From: Ectopseudomonas oleovorans
GTDB lineage: Bacteria > Pseudomonadota > Gammaproteobacteria > Pseudomonadales > Pseudomonadaceae
DNA length: 64,000 nucleotides
Direction of reading: 5' to 3'
NCBI RefSeq assembly: GCF_003052605.1
Contig: NZ_QASO01000042.1
Coordinates: 56,535-120,534 of the forward strand
Made by a program: the position numbers and the translations under genes
In this document: piece after piece, positions 57,977 through 64,000 of the stretch
Layout: each line of letters begins with the position of its first letter
Numbering within the stretch: the stretch's first letter is position 1
The notes under the pieces: model-generated
The model's input: only the letters and a program-made list of their open reading frames with translations
Databases searched by the model: none
What the model was told of the DNA's origin: nothing

Positions 57977-58504
57977 ATGACCCTCGACGAGCTCAACGCC
58001 ATTCCCGGCGTGACCGCCAAACCCGACGTCGCCACCGCCGACTTCGTCTACAACCACACCATGATCCGCGTGAAGGATCTGCAGAAGTCCCTGGATTTCT
58101 ACACCCGCGTGCTGGGCTTCACCCTGCTGGAGAAGAAAGACTTCCCCGATGCCGAGTTCAGCCTGTACTTCCTCGCCCTGATCAATGACAAGTCGCAGAT
58201 CCCGGCTGACCCGGCGGCTCGCCATCAATGGCGCAAGTCGATCCCCGGCGTGTTGGAGCTGACCTACAACTACGGCACCGAGAAAGATCCGGAATTTTCC
58301 TACCACAGCGGCAACAGCGACCCGCGCGGCTTCGGTCACCTGTGCGTGTCGGTGCCGGACATCAAGGCGGCCTGCCAGCGCTTCGAAGACCTCGGCGTGG
58401 ACTTCCAGAAACGCCTGACCGACGGTCGCATGCGCGACATTGCCTTTATCAAGGACCCGGACGGCTACTGGGTCGAGATCATCCAGTTCACCGAAGTGAT
58501 CTGA
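57977..58504 (+). CDS. gloA: Lactoylglutathione lyase (glyoxalase I)
   Basis: Glyoxalase I converts the methylglyoxal-glutathione hemithioacetal to S-lactoylglutathione. The protein is 175 residues; the four metal ligands are H27, E94, H121 and E167. It has the longer eukaryote-like form with the 30-residue N-terminal extension (MTLDELNAIPGVTAKPD). The ATG at 57977 has GGAG six to seven bases upstream; the ATG at 57965 overlaps that ribosome site and is less likely. Confidence 0.95.
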   Translation: MTLDELNAIPGVTAKPDVATADFVYNHTMIRVKDLQKSLDFYTRVLGFTLLEKKDFPDAEFSLYFLALINDKSQIPADPAARHQWRKSIPGVLELTYNYGTEKDPEFSYHSGNSDPRGFGHLCVSVPDIKAACQRFEDLGVDFQKRLTDGRMRDIAFIKDPDGYWVEIIQFTEVI

Positions 58505-58530
58505 TTCTCGCCTCCGCGAAAAACGAAACA

Positions 58531-58564
58531 ACGAGGGGCTGTCTCCAGCGAGGCAGCCCCTCGT
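58531..58564. terminator. Bidirectional terminator between gloA and yitT
   Basis: ACGAGGGGCTG and CAGCCCCTCGT form an 11-bp perfect stem; A-rich sequence lies on the left and T-rich on the right. It is placed between convergent genes. Confidence 0.8.
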
Positions 58565-58576
58565 TCGTTGATGGGC

Positions 58577-59224
58577 TCAACTGACGCCGACGTAGCGATC
58601 CGCCCGGTGATTGATCGCCAGCACCAGATTGAGCATCCCCGCTCCCAGAACCGACAGCAGCACCTTGTTAGGCGACACCACGAAGATCGCCGCCAGCACG
58701 ATGCTCGCATCGATGGCCATCTGCACGGTACCCGCACGGAAACCGAAGCGCTCCTGCATGTACAGCGCGAGGATGTTCACCCCGCCCAGGCTGGCGCGGT
58801 GGCGGAACAGCATCAGCAAACCCAGCCCCATGGCGGCACCACCGAACAGCGCGGCATACACGGCGCTGAGATGGGCAAAGGCGACCCACTGCGGCGTCAG
58901 CTCGGCCAGTAGCGAAACCAGCAATACCGCGCAGCCTGTACGCAAGGTGAAACCCCAGCCCATGCACCAGATACCCAGCAAATAGAACGGCAGGTTGACC
59001 AGGCAGAACACCAGACCGAACGACCAGCCGGCCTGGTAGTTGGCCAGAAAGGCGATGCCGACGGTGCCGCCTGTCAGCAAACCCGCATGGGCGTAGAAGG
59101 CGATGCCCAGCGCCACCAGAGCAGTGCCGAACAGCAGGGCCAGCGCATCTTCCCACAGCGGATGGCGCACGAAGAGTGCAGCGACGGCGCTCGGGCGCTC
59201 GTCGATGGGCGATTGCTCAGTCAT
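58577..59224 (-). CDS. YitT family membrane protein
   Basis: The protein has 215 residues and five to six transmembrane helices of the YitT/DUF161 type (LTGGTVGIAFLANYQAG and RASLGGVNILALYMQ are the paired repeat motifs), without the C-terminal DUF2179 domain of Firmicutes members. Transport function unknown. The start is chosen at 59222-59224 (MTEQSPIDERPS); five upstream codons are open. Confidence 0.88.
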   Translation of the reverse strand: MTEQSPIDERPSAVAALFVRHPLWEDALALLFGTALVALGIAFYAHAGLLTGGTVGIAFLANYQAGWSFGLVFCLVNLPFYLLGIWCMGWGFTLRTGCAVLLVSLLAELTPQWVAFAHLSAVYAALFGGAAMGLGLLMLFRHRASLGGVNILALYMQERFGFRAGTVQMAIDASIVLAAIFVVSPNKVLLSVLGAGMLNLVLAINHRADRYVGVS

Positions 59225-59338
59225 GAAAGAAACCTGCATCAGAATGCACGAAAAGAAAGTTACGGCAGAGACAAGGCAGTGACCATCACGCCGCGCAGGA
59301 GAATCTGGCGGCAGAGATGGCCGGAAAGCTAGGTAGGG

Positions 59339-59857
59339 TTATGCGCCGCGGCGCTCCCACACTTCGAAGGCGTAGAACGGTGTCTCGGCCGAAGCCGGGT
59401 GCTCGACGCTGGAGGTCATGCGCCAGGTAGCCTCGTCGATCTCGGGGAAGAAGGCATCGCCATCAGGCTCGAGGCCGACACGCGTCAGGTACAGACGATC
59501 GGCCTGGGCCAGGCCCAGCTCATAAAGCTGCGCGCCGCCGATCAGCATCAGTTCCTCGGCATCCTCTTCGCGCGCCCAGGCGTCGGCTCGTTCGATGGCC
59601 TCTTCCAGCGTCGCGAATACCTCGGCACCTTCCAGGGTCAGGCCCGCCTGGCGACTGACCACGATGTTGAGCCTGCCGGGCAATGGCCGACCGAGCGAAT
59701 CCCAGGTCTTGCGCCCCATGATGATCGGCTTGCCGAGCGTCAGCGCCTTGAAATGCTTGAGGTCCGCCGGCAGGTGCCAGGGCAGCTGGTTGTCGCGACC
59801 GATCACACGGTTGTGCGCGAGCGCGGCGATCAGGGAAAGGGGTAGAGTCATTTTCAT
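59339..59857 (-). CDS. folA: Dihydrofolate reductase
   Basis: FolA reduces dihydrofolate to tetrahydrofolate with NADPH and is the trimethoprim target. The protein is 172 residues from ATG 59855-59857 (MKMTLPLSLIAALAHNRVIG). The active-site acid is D32 in PWHLPADLKHFK; GRKTWDSLG and the C-terminal F..VW are present. It is a chromosomal type and not a resistance-cassette variant, judged by its fit to the pseudomonad FolA pattern. Confidence 0.97.
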   Translation of the reverse strand: MKMTLPLSLIAALAHNRVIGRDNQLPWHLPADLKHFKALTLGKPIIMGRKTWDSLGRPLPGRLNIVVSRQAGLTLEGAEVFATLEEAIERADAWAREEDAEELMLIGGAQLYELGLAQADRLYLTRVGLEPDGDAFFPEIDEATWRMTSSVEHPASAETPFYAFEVWERRGA

Positions 59858-59916
59858 GGCCGCGAGCATAGCAGAGCACCCAGCGGCCTCGCAGCCCACC
59901 TGTGGCCGAAGCAACG

Positions 59917-59934
59917 CTGTCGTCGTATCGTCAC
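59917..59934 (+). promoter_or_regulatory. Weak Pho-box candidate upstream of glpQ
   Basis: CTGTCGT, four bases, TCGTCAC: a 7-4-7 arrangement matching 11 of 14 conserved PhoB-box positions, 50 bases before the glpQ ATG. Plausible because periplasmic phosphodiesterases are often PhoB-controlled, but weak. Confidence 0.3.
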
Positions 59935-59984
59935 CTTCGCCGTAGCAGGCTAGCGGCTACATCCACGAGCAAGGAGCTAGCGTC

Positions 59985-61127
59985 ATGTCTAAATCACTAT
60001 CTGCCTGGATATTGGGCGTCACACTGCTGCCACTGTCGGTCTTCGCCAGCCCTACTCAGGATAACGTCCAGGCCGCCATCGACTGGGCCCAGCAGCAACC
60101 CAGCGCCAAGCAACCCCAGACCTGGGACACCAAGGCTCCACTGGTGATCGCCCACCGGGGCGCCAGCGGTTACGCGCCCGAGCACACCCTGGCCGCCTAC
60201 GCGCTGGCAGCCTTTCAAGGCGCCGACTACATCGAGCCTGACCTGGTAATGACCCGCGACGGCCAACTGGTCGCCCGCCATGACAACGAACTGGGGCTGA
60301 CCACCGACGTGGCGCAGCGCCCCGAGTTCGCCGAACGCAAGCGTACCCAGACGGTCGATGGCGTCAGCCTGGAAGGCTGGTTCAGCGAGGACTTCACCCT
60401 GGCCGAGCTGAAAACCCTGCGCGCCATCGAACGCATCCCGCAGCAGCGGCCGGGCAACACACGCTTCGATGGCCAGTTCGAGATACCCACGCTGCAGGAG
60501 ATCATCGATCTGGTGAAACGGCTGGAAGCCCTCCAGCAACGGAACATAGGACTGTACCCGGAAACCAAGCACCCCACCCACTTCCAGCAACTCGACCTGG
60601 CCATGGAGAAACCGCTGCTGGCGGTGCTCGAACGCAACGGCTATGACAGCGCCGACGCGCCCGTTTTCATCCAGTCCTTCGAAGTGGATAACCTCAAGAC
60701 GCTGAGCAAACTGACCCCAATCCGCCTGGTCCAGCTGCTCTGGATAGAGGGCCAACCCTACGATCAGCAGGTACTGGGCAGTGACCTTGGCTATCAACAG
60801 ATGATCACGCCAGAAGGCCTGAAAAACATCGCGAGTTACGCCGCCGGCATCGGTCCGGAGAAAGGCATGATCATCCCGCGTGATGCCGCCGGTAACCTGA
60901 CCGCGCCGACCAGCCTGGTACGTGACGCCCATGCTGCCGGGCTCAAGGTGCACCCCTATACCTTCCGCGCCGAGAACGCCTTCCTGCCCACCAGCCTGCG
61001 CAGTGGCGACTTACCAAGTAATCGCGGCGACATCGACGCCGAGCTGCGTGCCTTCCTCGCCACCGGCATCGACGGCCTGTTCATCGACCAACCGGACATC
61101 GCCGTGCGTTTGCGCGAGCAGCGCTGA
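59985..61127 (+). CDS. glpQ: Periplasmic glycerophosphodiester phosphodiesterase
   Basis: GlpQ hydrolyses glycerophosphodiesters to glycerol 3-phosphate and an alcohol. The protein is 380 residues with a signal peptide (MSKSLSAWILGVTLLPLSVFA). The catalytic GDPD signature is IAHRGASGYAPEHTLAAY, then EPDLVMTRDGQLVARHD, with the two catalytic histidines and metal-binding acids. A long perfect inverted repeat follows. Confidence 0.96.
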   Translation: MSKSLSAWILGVTLLPLSVFASPTQDNVQAAIDWAQQQPSAKQPQTWDTKAPLVIAHRGASGYAPEHTLAAYALAAFQGADYIEPDLVMTRDGQLVARHDNELGLTTDVAQRPEFAERKRTQTVDGVSLEGWFSEDFTLAELKTLRAIERIPQQRPGNTRFDGQFEIPTLQEIIDLVKRLEALQQRNIGLYPETKHPTHFQQLDLAMEKPLLAVLERNGYDSADAPVFIQSFEVDNLKTLSKLTPIRLVQLLWIEGQPYDQQVLGSDLGYQQMITPEGLKNIASYAAGIGPEKGMIIPRDAAGNLTAPTSLVRDAHAAGLKVHPYTFRAENAFLPTSLRSGDLPSNRGDIDAELRAFLATGIDGLFIDQPDIAVRLREQR

Positions 61128-61140
61128 TTCGCACCGAGAC

Positions 61141-61170
61141 GGATCAGGGGTTATTCTCAACCCCTGATCC
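61141..61170. terminator. Perfect 12-bp inverted repeat after glpQ
   Basis: GGATCAGGGGTT and AACCCCTGATCC with a 6-base loop, 13 bases after the stop. It has the stem of a terminator but no U-tract on either strand, and lies only two bases before the next start codon. Confidence 0.5.
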
Positions 61171-61172
61171 GA

Positions 61173-62579
61173 ATGACGAGACGCCGCGTGACAGACGCCT
61201 CCTCCCCTACACCCTTCCAACGCCTCTGGCTCAGCGAGACCATTCGCCTGCGCGAGGAACATGCCGGCCCACTCGAGGACGCCGAAGCCAATCGCCTGGT
61301 CCGTGCCGAGCAGGTTGACCTGGCCGAGCGCATCCAGCACCGCGCCCTGCTGCTCGCCCGTCGTGATGGTCAGTGGCAGGCGCTGCTGCACTGGCTGCAG
61401 GGCGCACGCCTGGCCGGTCTGCTGCTGGCGCTGTTGGCCCTGCTCAGCGGCTTCGGTCTGGCTCTGGCCGCGTTGGGTGACGGGCGCCAACCCGTCAATG
61501 TGTTCTGGGCGCTGGGCAGCCTGCTTGGGCTCAACCTGCTGATGCTGCTTGGCTGGCTGCTGGGTCTGCTGCTGACCCGCGACCACCCTGGCGCGCTCGG
61601 TCGCCTGTGGCTGTGGCTTAGCGAGAAGCTGGCACGCGACGCCAGCGCCGCGCAGTTGGCCCCGGCCCTGCTGCTGATGCTGCAACGCCAACGCCTGACC
61701 CGCTGGGGGCTCGGCCTGATGGTCAACGGCCTGTGGACGCTGGCCATGCTCGCGGCATTGGCCACCTTGCTGCTGCTGCTCGCCACGCGCCGCTACGGCT
61801 TCGTCTGGGAAACCACCATCCTTGGTGGCGACACCTTCATCGCCCTGACCCAAACCATAGGCGCCCTGCCCGCGCTGCTCGGCTTCAGCCTGCCGGATAT
61901 CGAGGTCATTCGTGCCAGCGGCGATGCCGCCATCGCCAGTGAAGCGGCCCGGCAGAGCTGGGCCGGCTGGCTGGTCGGCGTGGTGTTGGTCTACGGCCTG
62001 CTGCCGCGCCTGCTGCTGGCGCTGCTGTGCCTGTGGCGCTGGCAATCCGGCAAAGGCGCGCTGTGCCTGGATCTCGACCTGCCGGGCTACAGCCTGCTGC
62101 GCCAGCGCCTGCAACCGGACAGCGAACGCCTCGGCGTCTGCGACCTGGCGCCAGCAGCTCTGCATCAGCCGCAAGGCGGCGCCAGTGCCCAAGCCGGCAG
62201 CGGCGCGCTGCTGCTCGGCATCGAACTGGACGAGCGCCGCCCCTGGCCGCCCGCGCCGCTACCCAAGGGCGTGGCCGATGCCGGGGTGATCGACAGCCGC
62301 GAACAGCGCCGCCAGTTGCTCGAACAACTGACCCGCTTCCCGCCCGAACGCCTGGCCATCGCTTGCGACCCGCGGCGCTCACCGGATCGCGGCACCCTGG
62401 CGCTGCTCGGCGAACTGGCGCGTTGTGCGAGCGCCACGCGCATCTGGCTGCTACCGCCGAGGCCCGGTGAGAGCCTGGACAGCGCGCGCCTGACGGACTG
62501 GCACCAGGCAATCGCCAACCTCGGGCTGCCCCATGGTGATACGGCGCCGCTGAACTGGCTGGAGAGCGGACATGACTAG
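61173..62579 (+). CDS. DUF2868 family membrane protein
   Basis: The protein has 468 residues with three to four transmembrane helices in the region about 80-300 and a soluble C-terminal part with LGIELDERRPWPP. It matches DUF2868, always found next to a DUF3482 GTPase as here, so the two should work together at the membrane; the function is unknown. The N-terminus is uncertain: ATG 61173 or the GTG at 61188 (family members usually begin near this point). Confidence 0.88.
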   Translation: MTRRRVTDASSPTPFQRLWLSETIRLREEHAGPLEDAEANRLVRAEQVDLAERIQHRALLLARRDGQWQALLHWLQGARLAGLLLALLALLSGFGLALAALGDGRQPVNVFWALGSLLGLNLLMLLGWLLGLLLTRDHPGALGRLWLWLSEKLARDASAAQLAPALLLMLQRQRLTRWGLGLMVNGLWTLAMLAALATLLLLLATRRYGFVWETTILGGDTFIALTQTIGALPALLGFSLPDIEVIRASGDAAIASEAARQSWAGWLVGVVLVYGLLPRLLLALLCLWRWQSGKGALCLDLDLPGYSLLRQRLQPDSERLGVCDLAPAALHQPQGGASAQAGSGALLLGIELDERRPWPPAPLPKGVADAGVIDSREQRRQLLEQLTRFPPERLAIACDPRRSPDRGTLALLGELARCASATRIWLLPPRPGESLDSARLTDWHQAIANLGLPHGDTAPLNWLESGHD

Positions 62580-62605
62580 AGAGCCGCAGGCACACGGGCT
62601 TCATG

Positions 62606-62671
62606 TAGGAGCGAGCTCTGCTCGCGAAGCTTTTGCCGTTTGCCATGGTTCGCGAGCAGAGCTCGCTCCTA
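62606..62671. repeat. REP-like inverted repeat between the DUF2868 and DUF3482 genes
   Basis: TAGGAGCGAGCTCTGCTCGC..AA and its complement, 23-base perfect arms around a 20-base loop. It is yet another sequence family. Confidence 0.85.
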
Positions 62672-62717
62672 ACTCAATGCACGCTCTGCTTCCGGGCTAC
62701 CCGGCCGAGACCACGCC

Positions 62718-63527
62718 ATGAGCCCACCACTGAAACTGGCCCTGGTCGGCCACACCAATGTCGGCAAGACCTCGCTGCTGCGCACCCTGACCCGCGACGT
62801 GGAGTTCGGCGAAGTCTCACCGCGCGCCAGCACCACTCGCCACGTCGAGGGTGCGCGCCTGTCGGTGGATGGCCAGGCGCTACTGGAGCTGTACGACACC
62901 CCCGGTCTGGAAGACGCCATTGCCCTGCTTGACTACTTGGAGCGCCTCGACCGCCCAGGCGAACGCCTGGACGGGCCGGCCCGTCTGAGCCGTTTTCTCG
63001 AAGGCAGCGAGGCGCGCCAGCGCTACGAACAGGAAGCCAAGGTGCTGCGCCAACTCATGGCATCCGATGCCGGCCTGTACGTGATCGATGTGCGCGAACC
63101 GGTGCTGGCCAAGTACCGCGACGAACTGGCGGTGCTGACCATGTGCGGCCGACCATTACTGCCGGTGCTCAACTTCGTCGCCACTGCCGGCCATCGTGAA
63201 AGTGAGTGGCGCGAGGCACTGGCGCGCCTCGGCCTGCATGCCCTGGTGGCGTTCGACAGCGTGGCGCCACCGGAAGATGGCGAACGGCGCCTGTACGAAA
63301 GCCTCGCCCTGCTGCTGGAGCGTTCGCGCCCACAGTTGCAGCGCCTGATCGAGGATCACGAGGCGCAGCGCCAGGCCCGACGCCAGGCCGGCCAACGCCT
63401 GATCGCCGAACTGCTGATCGACTGCGCCGCCTGCCGCCGCAGCGTCGCCGCGCAACCGGTGCTGGAACAAGGCGCCATTTCTGAGCTGCGTGAGTATGCG
63501 TCTGGGCATCCCGTCTTGCGCAACTAA
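62718..63527 (+). pseudogene. DUF3482 GTPase, 3' part removed by IS66 insertion
   Basis: The gene encodes a TRAFAC GTPase: G1 GHTNVGKT (11-18) and G3 DTPG (60-63), with an Era-like core to about residue 190. The open frame stops at 269 residues, whereas DUF3482 proteins are about 450. Similarity to the family ends after AISELRE, just where the IS66 end begins (about 63494); the last codons (SGHPVLRN) come from the element. The GTPase domain is intact but the C-terminal DUF3482 membrane-associated region is lost. Confidence 0.8.
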
Positions 63528-64000
63528 ACCAGTCGCCACCTATGCGGCAGCAGCTCCGTAATCTCACTTGCCCGCTGCGTCGGCAGGCGCGTGAGGACGT
63601 CCTTCAAATAGGCGTACGGGTCATGCCCGTTGAGTCGAGCTGACTGGATCAAACTCATGATCGCCGCTGTCCGTTTACCGCTGCGCAGTGAACCTGCAAA
63701 GAGCCAGTTCTTGCGCCCCAACGCCCATGGCCGGATCTGGTTCTCTGCCCAATTATTGTCAATGGGTACGGCGCCGTCATCGAGATAGCGCGACAGCGCC
63801 GTCCAGCGTTTGAGGCTGTAATCCAATGCTTTGCTGATGGCCGAGCCATCGTGCACAAGTAGGCGCTGGGTGATCATCCAGGCATGCAACGCGTCCATCA
63901 CCGGTACGGCTTTTTCTTGTCGTATTCGGCGGCGTAAATCCGGTTCTAGGTCGCGGACTTCATGCTCGATTTCGTACAGCAGCTGGATGTACCTCAAGGC
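63494..64000 (-). mobile_element. IS66-family insertion sequence (partial, runs off the window)
   Basis: The left boundary is inferred at about 63494, where GTATGCGTC resembles the GTAAGCGTC-type terminal repeat of IS66 elements and host similarity stops. Only the end carrying the tnpC 3' part is inside the window. The 8 bases just outside (CTGCGTGA, 63486-63493) would be the target duplication to look for at the far end. Confidence 0.7.
63524..64000 (-). CDS. tnpC: IS66-family transposase TnpC (C-terminal part)
   Basis: The last 158 codons of the IS66 DDE transposase are present; the frame is open to base 64000. Diagnostic features are the catalytic-region motif DDGAVPIDNNWAENQIRPWA, then GRKNWLFAGSLRSGKRTAA and the C-terminal IS66 tail ending in TELLPHRW. 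It is transcribed towards the disrupted GTPase gene. The accessory tnpA/tnpB genes, if present, are outside the window. Confidence 0.93.
   Translation of the reverse strand, partial: ALRYIQLLYEIEHEVRDLEPDLRRRIRQEKAVPVMDALHAWMITQRLLVHDGSAISKALDYSLKRWTALSRYLDDGAVPIDNNWAENQIRPWALGRKNWLFAGSLRSGKRTAAIMSLIQSARLNGHDPYAYLKDVLTRLPTQRASEITELLPHRWRLV

Overview
The window is a high-GC pseudomonad chromosome segment. Gene content and order follow the Pseudomonas aeruginosa PAO1 stretch that runs from pilU/pilT through metXW, rpoH-ftsXEY, coaD, mutM and ilvD to folA and glpQ (order recalled from PAO1, not computed). The protein sequences and the style of the intergenic repeats suggest a non-aeruginosa species, perhaps of the P. 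mendocina/P. pseudoalcaligenes type; that species guess is inference. No rRNA, tRNA or CRISPR array was seen.

Layout. 1-4448: type IV pilus retraction ATPases (pilU cut by the window edge, pilT) divergent from yggS-proC-yggT-yggU. 4449-7494: a three-gene insertion (dynamin-like GTPase, 64-residue protein, zeta-toxin-like kinase) that splits yggU from metX. 7495-12055: metX-metW-DUF4426, rdgB-hemW, DUF3392. 12101-16026 (minus): DUF1329 protein, trmB, thiG, thiS, DUF423. 16175-21586: mtgA, then minus-strand rpoH and the ftsY-ftsE-ftsX operon. 21925-27618: BLUF photoreceptor, M16 peptidase pair, rsmD, YheT hydrolase, NTF2-like secreted protein. 27783-32441: a tightly coupled four-gene signalling cluster (NarX-type kinase, LuxR-type regulator, CHASE3/PAS hybrid kinase, single-domain receiver). 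32447-37274: the laoR/laoCBA long-chain alcohol oxidation locus with a recognisable operator. 37379-46328: coaD, ferredoxin, ggt, Na/Pi transporter, acyltransferase, mutM, HDOD protein, rlmI. 46473-51054: a sigma54-type promoter and a polyamine-type ABC transporter. 51270-62579: ilvD, a large SNF2 helicase, a frameshifted phosphoesterase, gloA, yitT, folA, glpQ, DUF2868 protein. 62718-64000: a DUF3482 GTPase gene cut by an IS66-family element whose transposase runs off the window.

Most of the window is ordinary core genome. The accessory or notable parts are: the GTPase/kinase insertion at 4.5-7.5 kb; the signalling cluster at 28-32 kb; two MITE-like elements, one of them in the laoC leader between its promoter/operator and the gene; a perfect DnaA box at the rpoH promoter; a BLUF protein with every photochemical residue; a permease with a MalF-like large periplasmic insertion; and the two broken genes near the right end. 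At least nine intergenic inverted repeats of several unrelated families sit at operon boundaries.
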